From Neodiprion pinetum (Eukaryota; Arthropoda; Insecta; Hymenoptera; Diprionidae), in contig NC_060234.1 in assembly GCF_021155775.2 (NCBI RefSeq), forward strand, positions 18,128,526 to 18,192,525: 64,000 nucleotides of DNA, read 5' to 3'. Made by a program: the position numbers and the translations under genes. The notes beneath the pieces were generated by a model that made no database searches, had not been told where the DNA came from, and saw nothing but the letters and a program-made list of their open reading frames with translations. Shown here piece by piece: positions 38,379-48,321 of this stretch (its first letter is position 1; every line of letters begins with the position of its first letter).

Positions 38379-38700
38379 CCTCGGGGTAGGCCTGCTTGCT
38401 CTGTATGAGGTCGATGAACATGTTCGTCACGTTGTACAGCTGACCCATTCCCTTCGGGTTGAACTTGGTCGAGGCGGCGTAGGCCGTCCCCGTTGTGTTT
38501 ATCGTCGAGTAGGTAACCGCAGCCTCGGAGGCCATTATCTCGTCCAGCTGACGGTCGAAGTCCTCGTTTATGTCGCGCATCTTCATCGGGAAGCTCTTCT
38601 GCGCCCCGATTGGGGCCGCGAGTATCGATAGTATCACCACTTTGGCAACAAACCCCCTCGCAAGGCGGATGACACCACGAACGAATCCGGCGGCGGCCAT
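38379..38700 (-). CDS. prom: Prominin exon 1: signal peptide and N-terminal ectodomain
   Basis: The first in-frame ATG is at 38700, followed by GCC (a good start context), with an in-frame TAG a short way upstream, so I chose this start rather than the GTG at 38709. It encodes residues 1-107: an Arg-rich n-region, a hydrophobic core (VVILSILAAPIG), probable cleavage near GAQ, then a soluble segment with NTT and NVT sequons. The exon ends at a GTGAGT donor after one base of a Gly codon (phase 1), which joins to GG at the start of exon 2. It is much more CpG-rich than the rest of the window, as expected near a promoter. Confidence 0.88.
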
Positions 38701-38990
38701 CGCGACCACTTTTAACTACGACTGGCGGCCGAGACGCGCCGCGAGCGACTAGCCTGACAGTCTCGACTCGAGTCATCATTTCGCTGGACGACGGAACGCG
38801 CGAAACGGACCAATCCGACCAATCCCCCCAGCGCGGCGGCTTCTGCACTCGATGCACGACAATGCACGATTCGATCTTCTTTGCGGTCGCCAATCGCTGT
38901 AGAACTGCGTTTAACTCAGCACGTTGCGTTGTGTCGGTTTTCAATCAATGCGTTAACTTTGCGACAAATGGGAACCGAGATGCTGCGAAG
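38701..38990 (-). promoter_or_regulatory. CpG-rich probable prominin 5' UTR and promoter region
   Basis: Immediately upstream of the start codon the sequence becomes conspicuously CpG-rich, unlike the surrounding AT-rich DNA, and this extends across exon 1 (about 38200-38950). I see no TATA box at a fitting distance, so a dispersed CpG-type promoter is the likely form. The exact transcription start cannot be located by eye. Open reading frames of up to 189 codons across this block on both strands are by-products of the GC content. Confidence 0.4.
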
Positions 38991-40153
38991 AAGCGAGCTG
39001 CTTCGTTCGATCGGTCAATTTTTCCCTCGACCTCGCCTTTCGCATGTTCTTCTTGTCTGTTTTTTTATTTACGATTTTTCGTTACAGCAGTAACTCTTAC
39101 CAACCGAGTCAGGTTTGCATTGTATGTATACGCACATTTGGAAGGCAATGGTATCGGCACGGTTGACAAATTTTCCCAGATTCTGGAGGTAACTAGGAGT
39201 CAAATCGTATCATCTATGACACAACACTACTTTCATGCAATATTTACGGCACAAGTGCACGCACAGTTCAAAAATTATTCGGTCATCGAGGGTCTGGGTA
39301 AGATTGTTACATATCGTTAACAATAAGAATGAATCAGCTGGACGTCTGAATCAAAAGTTAGGACAGGGAACAATCGTCGAAAAAATCTACAGTAATGTTA
39401 TTTGTGCTGATGATGGTGAAATCGACTAGAATAACGTACGTTTCTATACTACGCGACAAAAATGATTCAAAGCTGATTCGAATAATACATACTAACGATA
39501 AGATACCGACGATTTGAGAAAAATTTTATGTAATTAGAGAATTCTGAATAATGAAACCCTAGTGTTTTTGATCCGACTCGAATGTTTTTGAGCTCAGTTT
39601 ACTCGCTAAGTAAATCCCCATAAATTAATTGAAAACCTTTAGGAAGAGTCTTACTATACATAGTTTTGCCAAACCGCGCCGATTAATGTAATTGTTGACT
39701 AACATCTGCTGTACTGTATTGGCACAAATCTATTTTTATCCGCTCTGGAAATAACCATTTGCAAAATTTTTCACAAGCTATCTCTACAGCTAACAAATTT
39801 ATTCGAAAACATTAAATTCAAATAAAAAATACCAGAGATTAATCATTTTGGACTTTTTAATTATAAAACCTTTTCTGAAATTACAGATATTATCGGTGGT
39901 TTTATTTGAATTTCCTCCGATTTGCTTTTATTTCATAGTCCAGAAATGTGGTTTCATTAGTGTTTATTATTTTTGGCATAAATAACATTTCTAGAGGTTT
40001 GTTAAACGATTTTCTTTGCTTTTCTTAACTTTTGACATAGACGGCACGGCCAATTCATCCTTGCGAGAATGCTAAAATCAATCTTTACCGACTGCGTTAA
40101 TTTTAATTTATTTTGACTCTTATAAAAGCCTACACATCACTAATGCGAAAATA
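38991..40153. other. Upstream region of prominin, no gene seen
   Basis: AT content rises again to the right of the CpG-rich block. A 152-codon plus-strand frame (38862-39320) starts inside the CpG-rich block and is probably fortuitous. Confidence 0.5.
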
Positions 40154-40336
40154 TCACAGTCAGCGCAATTCTACAAGTGATGCCGAATACAAATTTCTAT
40201 AAAAAGCTCTAATAATGCCAAAAAATGTATTCCTGTTGTTAAATTATCACTCGTAGGAATACATTTCCTGACTTTGTTTTTGCATGAAACAAAAGTTTTT
40301 TGTTTGGCATTACATGTCGAATCGCGCTGACTGTGA
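40154..40336. mobile_element. MITE family C, copy 2 (183 bp)
   Basis: Terminal inverted repeats TCACAGTCAGCGCAATTCTA and, right in reverse complement, TCACAGTCAGCGCGATTCGA, each followed by a GATGCCGAA / AATGCCAAA motif. A central AAATGTATTCCTGTT and complementary AATACATTTCCTG extend the hairpin. Related to the copy at 31668. Confidence 0.85.
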
Positions 40337-40575
40337 CAAATTTCGTCAAATTTTGAAAAAGTTTGCAATAGTAACAAATATGAACCTTTGAGATTGATTT
40401 TCGATCTGATTTAGAACGACATGACTTTTTATTCCTATACACTGGATCATACTAATTAGTTTTATAATAGTAGCTATAGTAACGAAAATATGTATTTGAA
40501 AACGTAATTATACGCCATTACGTAATTCGAGGGTTACCGTATATATGTGCTGTTGCGGGCATAATTTGAGTTTAG

Positions 40576-40789
40576 TTAACCCCTTGACTGTAAGTGACAC
40601 ACATGGGGAGAAAAAAAAGTCGTGCCACTTTTGTGTCATGACACATATGCGAGCATTTAAGAAAAATTTTTATTTTTTTACTACATCAATTTCAATGGTC
40701 GCTGAATTATAGAATAAATGTATGCAGTGTTTTTTCGAACACAAAAGTGGCACGAAAATGTCATTCTCACCTGACTGCCAACGGGTTAA
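40576..40789. mobile_element. piggyBac-like MITE bounded by TTAA (214 bp)
   Basis: TTAA at 40576-40579 and 40786-40789 flank matching ends CCCCTTGACTG and, in reverse complement, CCCGTTGGCAGTCAGGTGA. Inner arms repeat GTGCCACTTTTGTG in inverted orientation. A TTAA target with termini starting CCC is characteristic of the piggyBac superfamily. No transposase inside. Confidence 0.75.
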
Positions 40790-41351
40790 ACGGTTCTGAT
40801 TTCTTTTGGCGAAAATTGTGTGTTGGTTTATGACAAAAGGGCATATGTCACGTGTCCTGCAAACTAAATTCATTTTTGACATGTAGCAAGACCTGTGATG
40901 GACAAAATATGCGTGTTATCATCATTATTTTCATCTCTAGTCAAGTGATCGCGGATGTATTTTCGTGTAGCTACTTCATACTTTGAATATAAACTGATTC
41001 TTTTCTCACTGATCAACGGTTGTTTTTTATTTACTGTGTACATTGTACGTATGTATTTTCGCCAATTTTGTATCTTACTGTCACATCGTTACATGTAAGA
41101 GTTTGTAGGTATATCTAAGGACGAAGTAGTGTGAATTATTGTTTTCACGATTCTCATGTATTATGAGCTACATATACTCGTTTTCACTACAGGATAAAAA
41201 TTATTTATTCAACACGATTATTAATACTGTAAATTGGCGTTCTGCGCACTTGAAATAAAACATACCAATTATAAAGGTTAGAAAATACTTTTGAACACAC
41301 TCGTATGACAACTGGGGCTTTGCGTAGCAGTTGAGCGTGACGAAAAGGGTA
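40790..41351. other. No feature seen
   Basis: AT-rich, no recognisable reading frame or repeat. Confidence 0.5.
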
Positions 41352-41510
41352 GGGGTCAAAACTTGGAAGGGTCAATATTTAGAATGGCCGATATATCGAA
41401 ATTTCGAACATGCGAAAATAAAACAACGAAAATCAAGATTTTGAACAATTCAAATTTCGATGTATGTGTCGGTTATTCTAATTATTGACCCTTCCAAGTT
41501 TTGATCCCCA
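41352..41510. mobile_element. Small TIR element (~160 bp)
   Basis: GGGGTCAAAACTTGGAAGGG at the left and GGGGATCAAAACTTGGAAGG (reverse complement) at the right. The inner arms GGCCGATATATCGAAATTT / AAATTTCGATGTATGTGTCGG also pair. No coding. Confidence 0.85.
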
Positions 41511-41814
41511 CTCAACAAAAGTAGCCAATTTTATCTCATAGTCAGTGTTGCAAAGATAGGTGCGCGCACGTGCAATCCCCAATTACTTCACTTTCGTCCC
41601 TAGAGGGAAGAAATTGAGCACTTGCATCCCGCAAAACTACCACGCATATCACCACCACTTTTCATTCGCTTGTTATAAAAACTATCCTGTGTGATTCGGG
41701 GCAAAGATCGCAACTCGTGCGATTGCCAACCTCTCTTCGATCAGGCGAACCAGTCCACCTCTTCGATGGACTTCACGTCCATCGTAATCGCCAACTATCG
41801 TCCCTTGTCACACA

Positions 41815-42784
41815 AGTTTGGCGGTAAATCATTCTTAAACAACAATTTTTCAAAAAATTTATTATTGTATTTACGTGGTTTATTTATAAAATACTGTCCT
41901 GAAACTCATCCACCACCTAAAAAAAACTGTCCTGAAGAGATATCGGTAAGTTTTGTCCAGCCATGTTATATAATTTAGCAATAATGACCGATTTTCGTAA
42001 ATCCGGCGTGTCGATATAGCACTTGTTCCACAAGGCCGAGAAGGTGCAAAAAAATCAGGGTGATTCTTTTCAGCATGTACATTCAGGATTAAACTGAAAA
42101 GAATAGGTTTTCAAAAAAAACCATGTTTTTCGAGGATATAAAATTTTAGCTTATAAACAAATAGGAGTTACGCCTTAAATATTTAAGTCATTGAAAATGT
42201 TCTTCAAGATTCTCATAGGTCTTAGCGAGACGCGTAATTAAAAAAAAAAATCTCAATATCATTATTACAATCGAGATACAATCATTTTTACGTTTGTTTA
42301 ATTTGTTACTGTTTAAATCAACATTTTCGCGAAATTCAAGTTCGCGGGCATTCGTAATAGTGTTAGGCACAATATTTGATATTATAGAAACAGTTTTGAG
42401 CATTAATCTCATGGTAGATCATGATTGCATTCGGTCGCTCGCGCGCGGAATATACGGATGGCGGCGTGGGTGCCGCTGGGTGGCGTGGTGGGGGCCTGCG
42501 TCTCGCCACGCGGCTCCTCTCGCGCGGCTTAGTTAACTATTTTCATATCTCCCTTATAAATGTCGTAAACAAATTTTTTTTTTTTTTGATTTCACGTAGT
42601 TTTTTCTCACGAATTCGAAAATGCTCATGAAAATTGTTATTCTCCAAGCCTCGCGCGGCTTAGTTAACAATTTCCATATATCCCTTATAAATTGTCGTGA
42701 AAATTTTTTTTTTTTAAATCACGTAGATTTACAATAATAAATTTTTTGAAAAATTGTTGTTTAACAGTGATTTACCGCCAAACT
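41815..42784. mobile_element. ~970 bp element with 65 bp terminal inverted repeats
   Basis: AGTTTGGCGGTAAATCATTC and the following block (AAACAACAATTTTTCAAAAA, then TTATTATTGTA) at 41815-41877 are repeated in reverse complement at 42718-42784. The interior has a GC-rich insert (42420-42535) and a duplicated ~80 bp block. No transposase is recognisable. The frames at 41691-41978 and 42188-42536 are short. Confidence 0.7.
42519..42726 (+). repeat. Direct repeat, two ~80 bp copies
   Basis: Copy 1 (42519-42599) and copy 2 (42650-42726) both read CTCGCGCGGCTTAGTTAAC, then CATAT(A)TCCCTTATAAAT, GTCGT, a T-run and CACGTAG. Both lie within the larger inverted-repeat element. Confidence 0.85.
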
Positions 42785-43165
42785 AATAATTCTACGTGAT
42801 TTTTGCATAGGACTTATCTTGTAGATTTCATTACGGCGCACATTTTTTGTAGAAAACATTTTTCGATAAATCTCATTCCAAAGATAATAACATCAAAATA
42901 GTGACATTTGTTTATTTAAATAATTTTTTCGGCCAAAAGTCGTCATTTCGCGATTCCGCGAATTTCACACTATATTCTTTGAGGTCCAAACTACCTACAA
43001 AAAAATTGGGCGATTTGACACGGCTGTTAAATAGAACTCATGTAAATTCCGACTGGACTAAGTGGTAAACGACATTAGCACATGCGCTTGAGTGAAATTC
43101 TCAATTTTACACACTCATACTGTCTTGTTGCAAGCGCACTTTCTGATAACTTTATTTTACTTATA

Positions 43166-44162
43166 GTCCAGGGAAGATAGGAAATAAATCGGAAATTTTT
43201 GGAGACAGCAGATATCGAGATGCAGTTTTCTGCATTGAGTTCAGGAAGGTCCCAGGAAAACAGTCTATATCGTCTGGTGGGGCCATTTTTCGAAAAATGC
43301 ATTCTGGGCCAATAAATCCATTTTGCAATTGCATAATTACTTGCAATATTATAAGAACGACTGGAAACTCGGAAAAATCGCTCGCAAATCTTTCCTCGGG
43401 GGTTTTTGGGGATGCAAAATTTAACTCTGGCATTAGAATTATCCAGGGGTATAAGTTATAAGAATTTTAATTTAATATTGAATCATATTACACATATTAT
43501 AAAAAAAATTGGTTCGGAAATCTTTCCTGCCTGAAAACTGGATTCGAAAAAGGCGCCAAAACTATCAAGAGAGTACAGTATCGTTACCGCGGGTACCTGC
43601 GTGAACAGAAATTTTCTGTGTCGACTGGAGAGAAAAAATATAGGACTAGAATTTGTACTTTTTAATATGTGTAATATGATTCAAGATTAAATTAAAATGT
43701 TTATAATTTATACCCCCCGATAATTCTAATGCCAGAGTTGAATTCGGCATCCCCGAAAACCCACGAGTAACGATTTTCGTTTATTTTCATGGACGCTGCA
43801 ATTTTCCCCCCAATCACCCCCCCCCCCCCCCCCCCCCCCGGGCGCCCCCGCAGAGTCACCCCCGAACGCCCTCGGGTAATTCTAACGCCAGAATTGAATT
43901 CCCCATCCCCAAAAACCCCGGAGTAACGATTTCCGAGCGATTTTTCCGAGTTTCCAGTCGTTCTCATAATATTGCAAGTAATTATGCAATTGCAAAATGC
44001 ATTTATCGGCCCAGAATGCATTTTTCGAAAAATGGCCTCACCAGACGATATACACTGTTTTCCTGGGACCTTCCTGAACACAATGCAGAAAACCGCATCT
44101 CGATATCTGCTGTCTCCAAAAATTTCTTTATTCCGGTTGATTTTGATCTAAATGCCCTGGAC
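43166..44162. mobile_element. ~1 kb fold-back element with internal duplication and poly-C
   Basis: Termini GTCCAGGG at both ends. The arms then match in inverted orientation through GAAATTTTTGGAGACAGCAG, GGAAGGTCCCAGGAAAACAG, TTTTTCGAAAAATG, ATTGCATAATTACTTGCAAT and AATATGTGTAATATGATTC. The right arm holds a duplicated ~60 bp block (43719-43778 and 43873-43934) separated by the poly-C tract. Mirrored open frames on the two strands (43075-43433 minus, 44016-44204 plus) are due to the symmetry. Confidence 0.85.
43817..43839 (+). repeat. Poly-C run of 23 bases (poly-G on minus)
   Basis: An uninterrupted C run followed by GGGCGCCCCCG. Rare in an AT-rich genome. It could form i-motif or G-quadruplex structures and may be length-unstable or an assembly weak point. 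Confidence 0.95.
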
Positions 44163-45838
44163 CATTACGGACTGTGCGCACGACCAGTGATGTCATTGAG
44201 TTGAGTTCAATTTGAAGTTTGCGCGTTTAGGTTAGGTTTCGCGGAGTTGGGCCAGACCCCAGACATTGCAATTCTTGGGTGTACCGTGCCCGTGTCACTG
44301 TCCCCCGACACTACGTAGCGTCAGTAGAGTCACCTGCTCGCAATACCAGATCCCTATTGGTTATATGAAGGTTAGAAACAACTGATGAGTAGATTTGGGG
44401 CGGTTGGGAGGCATAGGGGACAGAGCAGGTGACCAGGGCAAGTAGAGTCAGGGGACAGTAAGGCGGACATCCTGTTATAAGCGAATCTAGTCCAGTGTCA
44501 GGGAGCTGAGTTGGGCTCACGGACTTATGTACAGTTCTGAAAACGACTATAAAATGATAGGCACCCGTAGCCGATACAAATATTTTTACATTTTTCGCCG
44601 CTACGTAGCATTGCTGCTTTGCAGTGTGTGGCAAGGGCAGAGTAGTTTCTGCTGTCCCTCACTCTCCTGAACGAGGCACATGCGTGGAAAATAATAACGT
44701 AGCAAAGGGCAGAGGGGAGCACAGAACACCGTGGGTGCAAGACACTACTAGACCGCAGCGACGCATGTGACGGTGAGCGAAAGGAATAGTGATGCTCGTA
44801 ACAGAGTGACACGGCTTCATTGAAATGAGGCTTCGTTTCCAGACCTGTATACCGGGACAATTTCTTGAAATTTGAGTTTTATCGTCTGTTCGTGCAGGCT
44901 GGCGATCCCGAGTTTTCAGGTGTCAAACTTTTTCTGCCGGCGATGTAGTTGATACGAATTTTCGAGGTTAGAATCTTAAATAATTCAGGTAGTGACTCGG
45001 AAAGGTTTGGGCAGCACTGTTTATAAGATCGGAAAGTTGATTCTTCAAAGAACGGTCGGGATTTAATGTTTATGCTCTTTGAAAATTCAAACGTACACAT
45101 TTTGTGTACGTTGGCCCCTTGCATCGCAGACAAAAGTATCGCTGCGGGAAGATTTCGTCGACAAATGAGATTGAATTATTTGGCGCATGCGCCGTTGATT
45201 TTGAAGTTTCAAGAAATTGTCTCGGTATAAGACCGTAGTTGTGCCTATGCCTTTGGACCTTTTAATTGCCTTTGATCTGCTTCTTTTAAATGACTATATT
45301 ACATTCATTCGCTCCGTAAATTAAGCTTTCGTTCACAGGTGTTGGAAAAAAAAGCGTGTGTCACATACACGGATGTGTGGATGAGCAACATATAATCTGT
45401 ATCTTTACAGCGCTTGCCGTGGCTCTGACAACGCATTACGTGACTTGGCGTGCGGGAGCTGCAGCAGCTATGACAATTGTTGTTGTCCGCTCCGATTGTC
45501 AAATTGTTAGTTTGTTGTGTTTCGTAATATCAACCATGTTAATGCCTGACGCTTCTAAAACGTGGTGCATGCAGTGAATATAAAAAAAAGACAACACCAT
45601 TGGCAAAATCTTTGGCAACGTGTCAATGCGCACAAACTGTCACAGTCCAAAATTTGAATGGATTGTAAAGAAACCCCCACGCCGCCACCGTTAGTCGACC
45701 ATACATTGTGCATCAGTACTGTGAGTGCTAAAAAGAGCTAAAAATCAAAGCAGGTTTTGCTGCATGGAGATCGGTCTCCTTCCCTCTTACTCCCTGTTTT
45801 TTAGGCGACCACCAATAACTTTTTTAACCACCCACACA
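44163..45838. other. Mixed GC content, no recognised gene; small TIR pair at 44297-44459
   Basis: ACTGTCCCCCGACACTAC at 44297 and ACTGTCCCCTGACTCTAC (reverse complement, ending 44459) bound a 163 bp small element. Both ends also share a TCACCTGCTC motif. The rest contains open frames of up to 111 codons on the minus strand without recognisable motifs. GGCGCATGCGCC occurs at 45182-45193. Confidence 0.55.
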
Positions 45839-46123
45839 CGGAGACTACACGCGGAGCACGAACTCAAATGGGTGAATTGATAAAACTTGTCACAACAATT
45901 GTTCATATTAGGTTTATTTTTTGTACATCTAGCGTCGCTAGTGTTCCTTTTGTACCGAAGTGTTATTGGTTCCAGGGATGCTTAAGATCGAGTAATAAAT
46001 GATTTTGCAATGCGATTCGTAGAAAGGTTTCACACTGGCTTCGGTGCATACGGAACACTAGTGGCATTTTATTTCAGGCAGCTATTTGTTTACGTGGAGT
46101 TCGTGCTCCTTTTGTAGTTTCCG
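45839..46123. mobile_element. TIR element (~285 bp)
   Basis: CGGAGACTAC..GGAGCACGAACTC at the left and CGGAAACTAC..GGAGCACGAACTC (reverse complement) at the right. Inner arms GCTAGTGTTCC and ACCGAAG also pair. Non-coding. Confidence 0.85.
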
Positions 46124-47178
46124 TAGACCCACATTTTACGCATACAGTAGACTAGACCCCAAACTAACCGGGCTGCTCGGAACCGAAGAACCTACGGATA
46201 AGTGAAATTACGATTAATCCGAATTATCAGTAATTTCCGATCGATCGATGAACGATTGCCGAGCATGAGACGCAATCTCCGAGTCGTGTCACAATTACAA
46301 TTACCCAGGTCTGCAACAAAATCATACTTAAAAAAAAATAATATTATAGATACGAAGGTTTTAATGTGCCGAATCTATATAATATCTGCTTCTCTTTTTT
46401 TGCTGTCACGTATATGTTGCATATGATTTTTTTTATTGTTCAAAATTCTGAATTATTGTGTTTCGTTTTTATATTTACACAACTTTAATCTATTCAAATA
46501 GTATCTGTACATACAAAGCTAGTTTGAACGGCTGCACAGTGAAAGAAAGATGTCGCCTAACGTCATTTTACACGTATGCATGCGCCTGTGCAGTTCTCGT
46601 TGTGACTTCATGTCCCGCAGTACGTTAAAAAGTAGTCTAGTGGTTATTTCTGTGTTATGCTGGATAGATACTAGTGGATAGAGTGTCTGACGATTTTATT
46701 AGTTAAATATTTTAACTTTATAACTTTTTTTCTTTAAATAATATAAATACTGTTGCTATCATTAGTGTTTGATTATAATTTATAAGCAAAAATAACGTTT
46801 TATTAAAAAGAACATTACATGCAACGTATAAGTGGTACATACTGTTTTTATTACTATATTTCCATTCAAGAGCATCAAATCTATTATAATTACATATAAT
46901 AATAAGGAGAAGAAAAGTGTTTCCTTGGTACCGAAAAACTGGTACGTTTTGGAAAAAAATATGTATATATTCTTATTAAGGGATAAGTATAAATAAATAA
47001 AAAGGAAATTTTAAAGATGGTACTCAACTATTTTTTATTTGTACCGTAGTGTTATTGTTATGCACGGATAATTGAAATAACTACTGAATTATATCGATTT
47101 TGATTATTTGTTTTTTTTTTTCTAAATTTATTACCCGACTATAAATAATACTTATGGTACATGGTCAAAATTCTCCAA
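46124..47178. other. No feature seen
   Basis: AT-rich non-coding sequence. No motif noticed beyond a GCATGCGCCTG near 46578. Confidence 0.5.
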
Positions 47179-47881
47179 TTAACCCTTCAGGACATGGGTT
47201 ATGAGATTTTCTCTCATGCTCAACGTAGATCTCAAATATCTTTTAAAATTCAAATGGAAAGACTACTTGAAAATTTTTGTATCTTCCTATAATTTAGTTT
47301 TCTAGATACACATTCACTAAAAATTGTTTTTTTTTTAAATCAAAATTGCGAAAAAAAATAATTTTTTGGAGAACATGAGATTTTTTCTCATGGCCAGAGT
47401 ATTAAAGGGTGAGAGATTTTAGCTTTCGTTTCTTTTCGGCCTAGTTCGGGTCGTTCCGTAGTATGCGTCCGCCATACTTGTTTACATGATACATATACCT
47501 AAAGAATAATTGTGCAATGTTGTGCTGTGTTAAATGTAAAATTTATAATTTAATTGTTGATATTCATTAAATGAATATTATTAAGAGGACTGTTAATCTT
47601 GAAAAATAAAATAACTACTACTTTTAATTTCAAGTAACACAATAAAATGATAATTATTAATAATATTTGTTTCTATTATTTTTTTTTTAATTGATATTAC
47701 TTTAATAATAAATTTGAGCAATTATTTTACCTTAAAAAACATTGAAAATTAGAAATAAATGATATTTTCTTAAGAAAGCTGTATTTAAAATATACTGAGC
47801 GCATGCGCAGAAGCCATGAGATTTTTTCTCATGGCCAGAGTAAATAATGGCAGTCAAAACACCCATGTCCTGAAGGGTTAA
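47179..47881. mobile_element. piggyBac-like non-autonomous element bounded by TTAA (703 bp)
   Basis: TTAA at 47179-47182 and 47878-47881. The adjoining ends CCCTTCAGGACATGGGT are identical in inverted orientation. Subterminal ATGAGATTTTCTCTCAT and ATGAGATTTTTTCTCATGG palindromes occur near both ends and once internally (about 47386). GCGCATGCGCA lies at 47799-47809. No transposase inside. Intact ends suggest relatively recent mobility. Confidence 0.85.
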
Positions 47882-47964
47882 ACTTACAAAATCAATTTCT
47901 GATATATAATGGTCAATTGCCTATATTGTGGTTGAATAATTTATTAATTCAGCATAAGAGTTTA

Positions 47965-48321
47965 TTAATTACATTTACGATTTGAGTCAACAGGATGAAA
48001 TATTTTGAAAGATACTTCTTCCTGTGAAATTTGGTATTCAAACAGTAAGTCTACAGACACAGTGAATTCTCGCATGTATATAGATCTTCCTTTTGAAAAA
48101 ACGTTAAACAGGCATCGGATCATTTGTAGGATATTTACGAGAGTATCTCTGGTGGCACAGTCTTGCACAGACAGCATCTTTTTGGGTTTAGGCTTAGCTG
48201 TGTTTACATTTAGGAAATAAAGTATGTCTAGATTTAGGTGCAAGAAAAGCTCAAGTGGCTTCTTGGTCAGAAGACGTCGGCTGGAGTCACCATAAAGAGG
48301 CAGTTGGGTTTCAGCAGAGCC
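47965..48321 (-). pseudogene. piggyBac-like transposase fragment
   Basis: An open minus-strand frame of about 118 codons with no good start. It shows LDILYFLNVNTAKPKPKK (compare the ILRFLHFxDN block of piggyBac transposases), then a helical block (LVNILQMIRCLFNVFSKG), YMREFTVSVDLL (compare the S-x-D-E catalytic Asp block) and VSFKIFHPVDSN (compare LSFKQYIPxKP). The order and spacing fit the start of the DDE domain, but the motifs are degraded: the E after the Asp and the GR before LSFK are lost. It is broken upstream by TGA and downstream by TAA. Its position 84 bp from the TTAA element supports the identification. Confidence 0.5.

Larger units (their letters stand above)
3894..38700 (-). other. 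prom: Prominin-like pentaspan membrane glycoprotein gene (10 visible exons, 3' end missing)
   Basis: Prominins are five-pass glycoproteins of microvilli and other plasma-membrane protrusions that bind cholesterol-rich membrane. In flies prominin shapes photoreceptor rhabdomeres. Ten exons join in frame for 854 codons plus two bases: a signal peptide (about residues 1-34), TM1 (~134-157), a Cys-rich CCCRCAGHCGG loop (158-168), TM2 (~183-205), a first large extracellular loop, TM3 (~456-477) with GLLCGVCG (475-482), TM4 (~505-526), a second large extracellular loop with several N-glycosylation sequons, and TM5 (~817-837). Length and topology match the family's usual ~850-1000 residues. Codon phase agrees at all nine junctions (1,2,1,0,2,2,2,0,0). 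The C-terminal cytoplasmic tail is not visible. Whether this is the orthologue of fly prominin or of prominin-like cannot be settled here. Confidence 0.93.

Noticed and set aside
38375..38944. 189-codon minus-strand frame and several plus-strand frames across prominin exon 1
   Set aside because: These are alternative frames of a GC-rich exon and 5' region. The prominin frame alone gives a signal peptide and joins correctly to exon 2.
38862..39320. 152-codon plus-strand frame as a divergent gene sharing the prominin promoter
   Set aside because: No recognisable domain, and it begins within the CpG-rich block. Could only be revived by transcript evidence.
43075..44204. Two similar proteins on opposite strands (MHFSKNG...-type frames)
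   Set aside because: They are the same DNA read in both arms of one fold-back element, not gene duplicates.
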